Below are positions 10,601 through 21,498 of a stretch of DNA of 64,000 nucleotides, one piece after another. The notes under the pieces are model-generated. The model saw nothing but the letters and a program-made list of their open reading frames with translations. It ran no database searches and was not told the origin of the DNA. Made by a program: the position numbers and the translations under genes. The stretch spans positions 4,693,001 through 4,757,000 of the forward strand of contig CP084619.1 in assembly GCA_025917655.1 (NCBI GenBank), given 5' to 3'. This DNA is from Chlorella sorokiniana. Taxonomy: Eukaryota; Chlorophyta; Trebouxiophyceae; Chlorellales; Chlorellaceae. The stretch's first letter is position 1, and each line of letters begins with the position of its first letter.

Positions 10601-13200
10601 CCCCCTGCCCCCTTCACCCGCCCAAAACAAAAAGCAAGAAGGCTGCAAGCGTGCTTTGAGGTCTTGTGCCGGACACGCAGGGAAGTCCAGCTACCTGGCA
10701 GCTGCCTACCGCCATTTCCAGGACGCTGCCTCCGGCGACGTGTCGCCCTACTTCACCTACGACTCCCACTTTGCGTCCGCCACGGCGGTACTGCTCGGGT
10801 GAGCAGCGGTACACCAGCACCCTGGCACTGCTGGGCACGCGCGAGGATGGCAGCTGCCGCCCTGCAGCTGCTTGCTTGCAAGAGTTCTGACGGGGCAGTG
10901 GAGGGTGTTGGAAGTATGTGTAGGCTGTGGCCTGCCTGCTTCATGTGCCAGCAGTGCCGCACGCCTTCCCCTGCATCTTTCCCCTCCACTCGGCTCGCCC
11001 CTTGCCCAACTTCTGTCACCCGCACATTGCCCCGTGCAACCCCTGCCTTCTACGCAGCATTGCGGGCGTGTCGGCGCCGCCAATGTTCCCGGATACCAGC
11101 AGTACCGTTCCTACATGGACGGCCTCTTTTTGGACAGCCACCTAGCAGCCAACGGTGCGCACCGGGGCAAAGCTGCTGTGCTGCCACTGCCCGCCCCCTA
11201 CGTTGTTGCACCTGCGGCAGCCGCCCGTGGAGCAGGCTCCGCTTTCCCCGCAGCCCGCGCCGATTCATGAACCAGGCAAAGGGCGCGGTAAAGAGCAGCG
11301 CCCTCGAAGCAATGTAGATGCGGCCATTGCACTCGCTCCGGCCCTGCTGCCCTGTCGCACCAGCATTCGAGCCTCCTCGCACGCACTTCACCCGCTTGCG
11401 CAGGCAACTGGGGCATCGTGCGCACCCCGCTGGGCCTGGTCTACCCCAGCTGGTCCAAGGTGGGAGCCCCTGCAGGCCGCACAACCTTTTGCCATGAGCT
11501 GCGCCTGCAGCCGTTCCACTGGCTGGCTGTGTTCCATGAACGGCCAGGCTGGAGTAGGGCCACGCAGGAATGGGGCGCTGTAGTAGGGCGCAAGCCGTTC
11601 CCTTGATTCCTGGAAGGACGGCCTGCGCCCCAACCAGGCTCACCCTCGGCTCCTCCGCCCTTCGACCCCCTCGCAGTGGGGCAACAACCGGTACGCCACC
11701 CATGCCGCCTTCATCGCTCTGGTGCGAGCGCGGCAGCTGCCTGCCACCGACCCCGTGAGTGTGGGGGGTGTGTTTGTGTGTGGGGGGCAGGAAGGGGGGA
11801 GGGAGGGGGCTGTGGGGGCCAGGGGATAATAAAGAGAGGGGGCTGGAGTGGTGCCAGCATGGAAAGCGGGGCCGACATGCGGCAGCGCACGCCCTTCGAG
11901 GGCTCGAGCTGCAGCGCATGCCGCGGGCGGCGCCGGCTTCTGCTGACCTCCCCTTCGTGGCGCATCTCCCCTGCCTGCCTGTCCCCCGCGCCGCCCGCAG
12001 AACCGCGCAGCGGCGTATCGGTTCGCCAAGGCGCAGGTGGACTACGTGCTGGGGCTGGCGGGCGGGCGCAGCTACGTGGTGGGCTGGGGGACCAACCCGC
12101 CGCTGCGGGTGAGGCCCAGGCTTCCGTCTGCCCGTGCGCTGCACTCGCGTGTGTTCCCTTAAGTTCAGCCTCGTAGGGGGCCTCCAGCTGACGGCATGGA
12201 TGGTGTGATGAGGCTGGCGTAGGAAGGCCCAAGCCCTGGGCCCCCACCCAGACACTCCCACCCACATACACACGCGCCACTCCCCCCCGTCCTGGGCCGG
12301 CCTGCCTTGCCACCCCCTGCAGTGCCACCACTCTGGCGCCTCCTGCCCGGACCGCCCAGCGCCCTGTGACTGGGCTGCGTTTGACAACCCGGGGCCCAAC
12401 CCGCAGGTGCGCCGCCCGCGCCTGCTGCATCAGCCCGCCCGCCTTGCTGCCACCTCCCGCAGCTCCCGCCTGGTTGCAGTACTAGCAGCAGCAGCGGGTT
12501 GTACCAGCCAGCAGCGGGGCCCCTCGCTTCTGCCTACAGCAGCTCTGCCCGGCTGTTTCCTCTGCTCTGCTGCCTGCCGCTGCTGCCAAACGATTTTTGC
12601 CTTGGCCGCCCAAGGGGCGTTGCCGCTTCTCACACTGGGGCGACGGCGCCTGCCTGTGCTGCAGGTGCTTTTGGGGGCGCTGGTGGCGGGACCCTCTGGG
12701 CCTGGCGACTCTGGCTACCGAGACGTGCGCAGCGATTACGTCACCAACGAGGCAAGGGGACGGCGCCGCCGCGCCGCGTACGCCGCTGCTGCCGCGCATG
12801 CTGCTGGCCCCGCTGTTGCTAGCTCCGCGGTTGCTAGCACCGCTGGTGCTGGTGCCGTTGCAAGCAAGACGGGGTTGTCATGCGGGTGCTGGTAGCGCGT
12901 CAATGTGGGGACGCGCCAGCAAGCATGGGCCTACAACGAGATGCGGGGAGCTCTGCCGAAGCTCAGGCAGATGCGTCGCGGGCTTTAGGAGCAGCGGCTG
13001 GCACCTGCAGCCTGCTGCCCCTCGCCTGCCCCACGCTGCCTTGGCCCCTGCTGTCCGCCCAGGCCACCCATGCATGGTTGAAGATTGAAAGGCACCGCCC
13101 CTTGCGCCCACCTCCCCACCTCCCGGCGCAGGTTGCCATTGACTACAACGCCGGCCTCACGGCGGCGCTGCAAGCCCTGCTGACCTTCACCGTTGCTTGA
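7663..13200 (+). CDS. Glycoside hydrolase family 9 endoglucanase (gene 1)
   Basis: Plant-type inverting endo-beta-1,4-glucanase, probably membrane-anchored or secreted and acting on wall glucan. Exon 1 (7663-7740) encodes 26 residues with a hydrophobic anchor ([15 protein letters not shown]). An alternative start is the ATG at 8110. The next exon (8140-8430) is a Pro/Arg-rich linker ending FTAAYRQ. The catalytic domain starts at 8734 ([15 protein letters not shown]). It holds GGYYDAGDY with the catalytic Asp, then [73 protein letters not shown], a CHHSG segment where most relatives have PHHR, and finally RSDYVTNE joined to [13 protein letters not shown] with the acid Glu. The introns at 8431-8733 and 12752-13131 start with GC, not GT. 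The [11 protein letters not shown] exon needs one more base near 9617-9626 to continue as [14 protein letters not shown]. Family call firm; N-terminus uncertain. Confidence 0.87.
8140..8430 (+). repeat. Pro/Arg-rich linker repeat in GH9 gene 1
   Basis: About 97 codons dominated by the imperfect unit RPRPPPP (codons CGG/CCC/CGC/CCG/CCT) between the N-terminal anchor and the GH9 catalytic domain. Linkers rich in Pro separate catalytic domains from membrane or wall modules in many algal glycosidases. The basic Arg content is unusual and could bind acidic wall polymers (inference). Confidence 0.55.
12752..13131 (+). other. GC-AG intron in GH9 gene 1
   Basis: The exon ends TCACCAACGAG and the intron starts GCAAGG, which fits the GC-donor consensus AG|GCAAGT. 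The acceptor is GGCGCAG|GTTGCC. Joining them gives the GH9 motif [13 protein letters not shown] without a gap, so the boundary is fixed by the protein. The paralogue at 16533-21091 uses an ordinary GT donor at the same joint. Confidence 0.75.
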
Positions 13201-14371
13201 CGGCAGGCGGCGAGCCGCTTCGCGAGCTCTCACCGCCCTCGCAACGCATCCACGCGATAGTCCAGCTTCTAGCTCAGCTACATCGCTTGCCTAATCAGTC
13301 TATCCCGGGCCCTGTTGTGCGCCTGACAGCCAGCCATGAGAAATTTGCAGCCGCTGCCGTTGCGTGCCAACAGGCGCCTACCGCCTGTTTGCCACACAAC
13401 GTGACCAACAACCCCCTCCGCCAGTCGCTAGACCTTCAATTCAACATTCGTTGAACCCCTTGTTTAGCACACTGCCACGTTTTGCATGGCATGGCCGCAA
13501 AGCCAGGCCAGGGCAGCATAGCTTTGCAGCAAGCACTGATGATGCACCCACCCATGCCACCCCCGCAACCGAACCATGCCGCAGCAATCTCACCCTCACA
13601 GTTCTCTACCTGCAGTTTTGCACTTGCTTGCTTGCAACAGAGAGAGAATCGAGGTCGCAGGGGTGACCTTGTGGCCTAGCAGGTCAGTTGAAATCAATGA
13701 ATCATCGATGGAAGCTAGTAGGAAGGCATGGAAAAAGGGGCACAGCTGGGCGGCAATGTACAGGGCAGGCGGTCAAGGGGCCCATCCACTCGGCGCGAAG
13801 GAAGCACAGGTCAGAAGCCGTGCAGGGTGGGTGGGGCGGCGCAGCGGGTGCAGCCGGCAGCTGCACAGCGCACAGCCGAGTGCACAGCCGTGTTGATGAC
13901 GGCCCTGGGAGCCATTCGTTGCGGGTTTTTGGGCGTACGGAGAGGGGTAGGGTGGACGCTTTGCACGCCTTCACCCGAGCGGCAAGCTTAGTACAACGAG
14001 GCAGGTGGGATGGGGAGGCTTGAAAAGGGCACAGTGCGGAAAACCTGCGAAAACCGGGGCTGCGCGAGGCGGCCGGGATGTCCGGAACCGCCCGCACGGG
14101 CAGGCATGAAAGGAGGGGAAGGGTGGCATGGGATCAGAGGTGTGGTGGGGGGGCAGCGGGGCTGCAATGCGCACGCAGCGTGGCGGCCAGCGAAAGCGCA
14201 ATCCACAAGCTGCAACGGGCCAAGCAAATCAAATCAGCTCTGCCGCTGGGCAAGGCGGGGTGGAAGGCGTCCGGCGGCAAAGTGGGGAAAAGGGGGAGGC
14301 GTGGGGTGACGCATCAACCTCGAGCTCCTCAAGTGGCAGCCGTGGCTCACTGGTCGCGGCACGAGGCGGAA
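13201..14371. other. Convergent 3' flanks of GH9 gene 1 and a hypothetical gene
   Basis: Follows the GH9 stop at 13200. Small open frames on both strands show no motif. The stretch 13201-13700 is less GC-rich than surrounding exons and is likely 3' UTR. I see no RNA gene. Confidence 0.4.
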
Positions 14372-14515
14372 CCGCCAGTTCTTGTCGGAGAAAACCGAAG
14401 GAAACCCAAACAGGCTCGGGCAGCCGCCAGTGCCGGGTCGGAGAAAACCGAAGGAAATCCAAACAGGCTCAAGCAGCCGCCAGTGTCTCTCAGAGAAAAG
14501 GGGTGGGGGCGCCGC
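14372..14515 (+). repeat. Tandem repeat, 52-53 bp unit, two full copies and a degenerate third
   Basis: The block CCGCCAGT, seven variable bases, then CGGAGAAAACCG recurs near 14372, 14424 and (diverged) 14477. The first two copies continue with an AAGGAAAYCCAAACAGGCTC-like segment. It lies downstream of both flanking stop codons, so it is probably untranslated. Confidence 0.7.
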
Positions 14516-14827
14516 TCTGCAGGAAGGTCTAGATGCCTCACGAGCGACGGCGGGCAGCCAGTCGCGGGAACAGCCGCAGCCGCCTGGGTGATGTTGGAAG
14601 CTGCTGCCAAAGCAGCTGGCTGGGCTGGCTGGGCTAGTATAGGGCAGCGACGTAGTTGTTCAGCGCATTGCCGTGCTGTGGGAAGGTAGGAGGGCAGGGG
14701 GATGGGTTGTGAGCGGCGGCTAGGGTGGCACCACGCCCCATCGACAGCTGCAAGCTACACAACAGAAGCCAGCCCACACTGGGCGTACAGCCCACGGCGG
14801 GCTCGCAGCCTGCAACCCGCCCGCAGC

Positions 14828-15830
14828 CTACAATCGCATCCCCACCCGCACCGACGAACTCAAGAAGCCGTCCAGGGAGCGTCGGGAGGCCTGGCAGTAG
14901 TAGGCGGTCGGCAGGTAGCCGTCCGCGTCGGGCAGCGCGGCGGCGCCGCTGTGCGGCCTGGCCGGGCGGCTGCCGCCCAGCTCGCTGCCCGTGCCTGGAG
15001 GAGCGGCGGCCAGGGGCGGCAGGCTGCCACTGGCGGAGCGATCCAGGTCGGCCAGCAAGGCTTCGGTGTCGGAGGCGCCGCCATCCAGGCTGGCAGGGGC
15101 ATCAGACGCGGCGGCCGCCGCCGCCGCCTCTGCCGCGCCGACTGCGTCGTTGTGGCCGGCCGGGCGCCGAGCAGCCAGGCGGCGACGCGCACCGTGGCGG
15201 CGGTGTGGTTGGCGGTCGTGGGCAGCAGCGGCAGCTGCTGCACTGGGTTGTCTGGCAGCATGCTGTTGTATTGGTCCAGGGAGGAGGAGGAGGTGGAAGC
15301 GCCGCGCCTCTCTCGCGCGGGCTGCTGCCCGCGCTGCTGGCCCCGCCGACGCCGCATGCACGCGCGAAAGGGGTCGCCGCCGCTTCGCTCCGGTCCGGCT
15401 TGGCAGCACCGGCCGCAGGCTGGCGCAGGCCTGAGGTGGCGGGCGGCATGGGCGCGCTCTGCAAGAAGGCAGCGGGCGATGGGGAGAGTGGTGGAGGCGA
15501 GGCGAGTGCGAGCACAAGGGGCAAGCAACCCCACACACAGAGGCGTGCGCGGAGGTGCCATTCCCGCCTGCACCCAGCCAGCGCATGACCAAACGACATG
15601 GAAGTCAACCCGGAGAGACTGGGTGCCTGCGCCCACCAAGGGCAGGCGAGGCGACAGGACCGGGGGCGTGTGCCAGCGGGCGGCGGCGGTGCGCCCACCT
15701 GCTCGCCCAGCTCCAGCAGGTCGCCGCAGGACAGGCCGGCGTGCGGCTTCGGCTGGCCCTCCTGCGCGCTGACGCTGTAGGATGACGTGCGATAGCCGTC
15801 AGGGTCGCGGCACTCGCAGGCTTGAGTCAT
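14828..15830 (-). CDS. Unrecognised protein with Ser/Ala-rich linker
   Basis: I do not recognise the family. The ATG at 15830 opens exon 1 (15699-15830, 44 residues) containing CECRDPDGYRTSSYSVS and LSCGDLLELGEQ. Its donor is CAG|GTGGGC. The next exon starts after CTTGCAG near 15467 with SAPMPPATSGLRQPA. Downstream, coding-like stretches (LDQYNSMLPDNPVQQLPLLP, then SDTEALLADLDRSASGS) lie in different frames, so short introns or lost bases intervene. The C-terminus has DADGYLPTAYYCQASRRSLD and FLSSSVRVGMRL, with the stop at 14828. The motif DGY plus hydroxyl residues appears near both ends (DPDGYRTSSY, DADGYLPTAY), perhaps an internal duplication. It sits between two convergent GH9 genes, but nothing in it suggests a carbohydrate role. 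Confidence 0.5.
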
Positions 15831-16532
15831 GATGCGGAAGTCGGTTTGCCGCGTGCTGCTGCACTGGGAGCGCGGCTCCAAGCTTCTGCTGTGAACTATG
15901 GAGTGATGCGTGTTGCTTGAGGGGCAGGGACCGCGCAGCGAGAGGGGGTCAAGAAGCTGGGCCCACCGCCGAATCCTGGAGGGTTCAGGTATGAGAGAGC
16001 ACGTAGGAACGCCGCTGGGGCGCGGGGCCCGCACGAAAGACGACGACTTGACCCTTCCCGAGCCTCTCATGGGACAGCGAGCCTGTCCACGTAAGCATGA
16101 GCCGCGCGAACTGCTGAGCTCTGGCGGCGCCCTGGCACCCTGGACACGACATAAATGGTGCATGCAAGCGGCATCTAGGGGTCGACGAGGTCGACCATGC
16201 GCCGCCGCCAGGAGGTGCCCTCTCCCGCCCAGCGGCCGGCCGCGCAGCGCCGCCGTAACCTCCCACGCCAGCCCTGGGCCCTTGCTTCAGGCCAAACGCT
16301 GCCCTTTAGGGTCGCGAAACAGTCTTCTGACATGTATGCCCCTTGAGCAGTGATTCTAGCAGCTCGAACTGCACAGACCGGCAGCGGCTGGTCCAGCACG
16401 CTGCTGTGAGTCTGGCGAGCGCTGCCGGCGGCGCCAGCTGCAGGCGGCTGCGAGCTCGATACGGTCCTCGCAGTGACGTTCTCTGACGAAAAGCAACCAG
16501 CCCCGGGCTCCCCCGCATCGCAGTCGAATCCA
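15831..16532. other. Spacer between GH9 gene 2 end and hypothetical gene start
   Basis: Both flanking genes read leftward, so this spacer holds the 3' UTR of GH9 gene 2 (stop at 16533) and the promoter/5' UTR of the 14828-15830 gene. In-frame sequence continues upstream of the ATG at 15830 without another plausible start. No RNA gene or repeat seen. Confidence 0.4.
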
Positions 16533-19500
16533 TCAGGGCTGGAAGTCCAGCAGCCCCGCGAGCGCGCCGGTGAAGCCGGCGTTGTAGTCCAGTGCCACCT
16601 GCGGGGCACCAGGCGGAGGCTGGGGCGTCAGCGCTGCCTCGGCGGCAGCGTCGAGCGCACACGAGCGCTTGGCAGCCGTGAGCCGCCGCAGCCGCTGCCA
16701 ACCCATGGGGTAGTGCAGGCGGGAGGGATGAGTGGGCCCGGGGCTGGCGTACCTCGTTCGAGACGTAATCGTCCCGCCTGTCCTCGTACGTATCGTCTCC
16801 CGGGCCCTTGGGCCCCGCCACCAGCGCGCCAGACAGCACCTGCAGGTTGTGGTTGTGGTTGTGAGCCGGGGCAGCAGCGGTTCGCGGCTGGCTACAGGCA
16901 AGCGCAGCGTGGGCAGGGCGCTGGCAAGCTGCAGGAGAGGGGGCAAGGCCCATGGCCCTCCCAATAGAAGGGCGGCAGAGGGACGTTGGTCCTCAACCGT
17001 GTCCCTACCGTCTGTCGAGCAGCAACGCACCTGCGGGTTGGGCCCAGGGCTGCTGAAGGCCGACCAGCTGCAGGGGGCGGGGCGGGCGGGGCAGGAGGCG
17101 CCCGGTGGTGCACCCGCAGCGGCGGGCTGGCCCCGAAGCCGACCACAAAGCTGCGCCCGGTGCTGCCCAGGGCGTAGTCGACCTGCGACTTGGCCAGCTG
17201 GTAGGTTGCCTTGCGGAACTGAAGCAACGAAACAGGGAGAGGCAGGGGGAGGCAGGGGCTCAGGGAGAAGGAGGGCTGCTCAGGGGCAGAACCCACAGCT
17301 GGCTTGCTGCCTGCTCGCAGCCGTGCCTGCCCAGTTTTTCCAGCCTGCGCCGCCTGATGGCAGCCGCCCCTCAGGCAAGCTAGCTTCAAATGCCTTCAGC
17401 AGGCTGGCAGGCCGCCGCCTGCTTGGCAGCCGCCCCCAGACCAGACAGCTTTCAGATGCCCCCAGCAGGCTCACCGGTGTGCCGGGCGGCAGCTCCTTGG
17501 CATACAGCAGGCAGAAGAAGGCGACGGAGGTGGCCTGGCGCAGGTTGCCCCACTGGCTCCAGCTGGCGCGGCGCATGCCCTTTGGCGTCGACACGATAGC
17601 CCAGTCGCCTGGAGGGGGACAGGAGGACGCGCGGGCATGGCGGCAGCAGTTCATTGGGAGGCGGCGACAGGCGCACGGTGCAGCCAGCCCGCATTCCGCG
17701 TGACATGCCGCGGTCTTGAGTCTGGGCAGCTGCCCAGACTGGGCAGCCGCCTGCAGGCCGGTCGAGGGAGCTGCGCAGCGGCCTGTGCCGCCGCCACCCA
17801 GCGGCCTGTGCCGCCGCCCGCCGCACCGGTTGCATCCCGCCACAGCCTGATGAAGGTGTTGCGCGTGAAGTCGAGGTACTCTGGGTAGCCGGGCACCCTG
17901 GTGGCGCCGATGCGGTTGCCCTGCCTGCGGCGGAGGCAGCGGGGGAGCACAGCGGGGGACCCGGGTCGGGTGAGAGTGCGGCTGAGTGGCGGCGGTGGGT
18001 AAAGGGGACGGGGCTTTGGGCGCAGTGTTCAACGCTGGGCAGTCGGCAGTGGGGTGTGGAGGTGGTGGGCGTTGCAGCCGGGGAGGGCAGGCATGCGCGA
18101 CCAGCAACGGGCCAGCCTTGAATGCGTTGACGCTGCCGCTGCCACTGCCCTCCCCTGCCAGCCCTGCTCCATTGCTTGTTCACCTGAGCAGCAGCATGAC
18201 TGCGGGCACAAAGGTGGCGTCGTAAGACACATACGGCGCGATGCCCCAGCGGCCGCCGCCGTCCAGGAAGTGTCGGTGGGCGGCGGAGAGGTAGGTGGCT
18301 TGGCCTGCAGGGGCCGGCGGTTGTGGCAAAGCGCCGGTGAGTTGATGGTTGTTGGAGGCGCGGCGTGAGAAACGGGCACGCTACACTGCCGGCAGCCCTC
18401 AAGCAGGCCGTGGCTCGGGGTGCCACCCAGCAGCCACCCAGGACAAGACAGAGGGCTCCTGCCAGTGCTGCACGAGTGGGCGGCATTGTCGCTGGCCTCC
18501 CCTTCCCGCACCCGCCCTTCACACGCGCACAGTGCGGCATGGCTGAGGGTCGCAATGTGCACACACACACACTTCACCCCTAACCTACCCCCGATCAAAC
18601 TGCACCCCCAGAAAACCCACCCGTGGCCCGCGCCAGCCAGGCAGCCGCCAGCATCAGCTTGTCGTGGTACCGGCTGCTCTGGTACACGTCAGGGTATCCC
18701 GGGAAGCTGGAGCTGTATCTCCCTGCGGTGGCAGCAACAGCATTGAGTGGGAGCAAGGTAACACCTGCCGCAGGCACTGCCCAGTTGCACTGCAGTTCAG
18801 CCAAAGGACGTCACAGGCCACTTGCACGCACAGCCGCCCCGCCGCCTGCTGCGGGAACCCTTGCCGCCGCCTCACCAGGCACCGCGGCCGCCCACGAGTA
18901 GAGGGTCTGCGCCCTGGACAGCAGCGCCGCCGCGTGCGTCGCGTTGTCCGGCTTGAGGAGCACGCTTGCGGAGGCCAGCGCCGCCGCGGTCTGGAGGTGA
19001 GGGAGGGGGCCGGGCGGGGGCAGCAAGGTATTCACGCTGGGCTGCGCAGCGCAGCAAGGCAAAGCTCAGCACAGCTCAGCGCAGCGCAGCGCAGCGCAGC
19101 GCAGCGCGCAGCGTTCCCACCATGCCCAGCAGGTCTGATGCCGCCGTGGTGCGGTTCCAAGTATACGTCCGCCGCGGCCCTGTGTAGTCCTCGGGCGGCC
19201 CCAGTACCTGCATGCAGAGTCAGCGGGGGAGGGGGTCGATGCGGAGGGGGAGGGGGGGGGTGCGGGCGGCGGGGGTGTCAATGCGAGGGGGCGAGAAGCC
19301 TCTGGTGGCAGCTTGAGGACAGGCGCTAGTGCTGCAGGCAGGCGGGGGCGCCTGGGCCGGTCGGGCGGGCGGCGGGACATGTGTGCAGGCGGCAGGCACG
19401 GTGCGTCGGCGGAGGGAGCTCCCTCCCTCTCTAGCGGGTGCCCATCCGAGGAGGGAGGGGCAGGGCTCACCCGTGGTCGACGTCTGGCGGCGGCAGCGGG

Positions 19501-21091
19501 GCGGGTCACCAGGGGGGCAGGAAGGGGAGGAGGCATGGGTGGGAGGCAGCCGGCGTCGGCGGGCGCGCCAAAGGTGGATGCAACCTACCCGACTCATGCA
19601 TAAACGGTGCAGCCCCTTCGAACACTCACTCGGGTCTCCGATGAGGCCCACGAACTGGTTGGTGCCCACGTGGCAGGCCGCCAGGTAGTCGGCACCCCAG
19701 CGCACCGCCTGCTTGGCGTGCTGCAGCTGGCCGGCTGCGGGGCAGACGGAAGGAGGAGGGGGCGACTCAGGCAGGGTGGGCGCCGGCTCAGGCAGTCGCC
19801 CCAAGGCAACAGGTGTAATGAGGCTGGCAGGCGCGTTCGCCTAGGGAAGGGGGCGGCGGCCACGGGACAGCGTCAGCTGCCGCAGTCAGCAGCCCCTGCC
19901 CAGCCGCCGTTTCCGAGCTCAGCCCTGCTGGCAGCCGCCCTCGAGTGCAAGCTGGCTGGGCTGGGCAGGGCGGGAGCAGCCGCTGCTCGCTGCCGCGCCT
20001 TGCCTGCCTTTGCTGTTCTGCCGTGCTCTGCTGCTGCTGCTGCTTCCCCAGCAGCGTGCCCCCAGCAGCTTCCCCAGCCAGGAACGACGCTCACCCGCAG
20101 CATGTCCGGCCTGGAAGTCGAGCGCTGACCAGGCCAGGAAGACGACCGACTGCGCCGTCGTCAGCGCGTGCTTGATGTGGTCCCCGGCATCATGGTACCC
20201 CCACCACCGCGTCGCCCAGCATTGAGTCCCCCGCACGGCACGCGGCCGCCGGGGGCAGCCGGCCGGAGCGCTGGGCCTCGTAAAAGCGGTAGGAGAGGTC
20301 GAGGGCCTGGGGATGTGTGGGGGTGGTGGGGGTTGTGGGGGCGGGGGCGGGGGCGTTGGGGCAGGGAGGACTGGGCGGATGGACGTTGTTGTGGGGACGG
20401 AAATAGGGGATGTCACAGCAACGATGTGTGACTGGACCCGCCCGGCAGCCATTGTGTGAATGTGAATCGGGAAGAGGAAGCAGGATGAGGGGCACCGATG
20501 GCGCAGATGCACGGCTGGCACCCCCACCTGCTTGTAGTGGGCGGCGCCAAAGGTGGGAGCCGCGGCCGCCGCTGCCGCCGCTCCTAGCCCTGCGGTGCTG
20601 GCGGCGGCGGCCGCCCCGCTGCTGACGCTACCAGAGAGACTCGGTTTGGGCCCAGGGTTGTACCTGTCGATGATGGCTTGGGGGATGGTGCCTGGCGAGC
20701 CGGCGCTGAAGCCTGCGGCCTGAAGGCGGCGGCGGGGGGAGCAGCAGGCAGCAGGGTTTGGCGCGGCATCCAGCCACGCCCATTGGTGGACCCCGGGCAT
20801 TTGTAGGGGCTTTATAGCCAAAACTGGAGCCTGCTGGCGGTGACATCCATTTCCGGCCAAGGCAGGCACGCAGCGGCAGGAAGCAGGGGCGGAAGGTACC
20901 CCCGCGGCTCGCCCCAAACTGTAGCTTTATGTGCTCATATCCCTGGCTGATCGCTCTGGTATTAAGAGGATGAGTCAGGGGCGAGCGGGTGGGCCACAAA
21001 GGGGCGTGGCAGGACTCACCCCTGCTGCCAGGCACAAGAGCGCCACCGCCACCGCGGTTGGCATATGATGATGAGACATGAGCCAAATCAT
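16533..21091 (-). CDS. Glycoside hydrolase family 9 endoglucanase (gene 2)
   Basis: Second plant-type endo-beta-1,4-glucanase, reading toward gene 1. Possible in-frame starts are 21091, 21079 and 21064; all lead into a signal peptide ([14 protein letters not shown]) that ends at a GTGAGT donor. A Ser/Ala-rich segment ([20 protein letters not shown]) precedes the catalytic part. The catalytic part holds [29 protein letters not shown] with the catalytic Asp, [15 protein letters not shown], a WGRPEDY exon, [79 protein letters not shown] with the conserved His, and [16 protein letters not shown] with the acid Glu. It ends LLDFQP. Frame breaks occur in the G/C runs at 17073-17077, 19193-19195 and 20198-20202; each disappears if one or two bases are added. 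The exon order matches gene 1, so the two are paralogues. It lacks gene 1's Pro/Arg linker and looks secreted. Confidence 0.86.
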
Positions 21092-21498
21092 GTCAAATAC
21101 AAGGCTGCTAGACGCTGGAGAGGCCCCGGCCAGCCTTTTCTCACACGATGCCACTGCCAGCCTGGCAGCCCTGACAGCCTTCGCAGCTACCGCTGTAGGG
21201 ACGCGGGCGGCGCGGACCTGCGCACAATTTGTGCCTGCAAAGAAGCTAGTGGGCAAGCCAGACCGGGGGTGCGCGCGGCAGACCGCCGTTTCTCCCGGGT
21301 GGCACTGGTGCCGCAGCCGTTCCCCTCGCCTACCAGCGTGCCTGCATCAAGCTCATGCTGGTTTGGCAGTGACTGTTTTGCTCTAAACGCATAGAGAGAT
21401 GTGAAGAATGGCAAGCACACAACTGGGCAAGACTGGCATGCGCAGCTCGCTGACCGCCCTCAAACGCTCCGTCGACGGCACACGGCGCCGCCGACCGC
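21092..21498. other. Spacer: promoter of GH9 gene 2 and 3' UTR of the E2 gene
   Basis: Lies between the stop of the E2 gene (21499-21501, minus) and the start of GH9 gene 2 (minus). Open frames have no motif. It is the only place for the GH9 gene 2 promoter. Confidence 0.4.
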
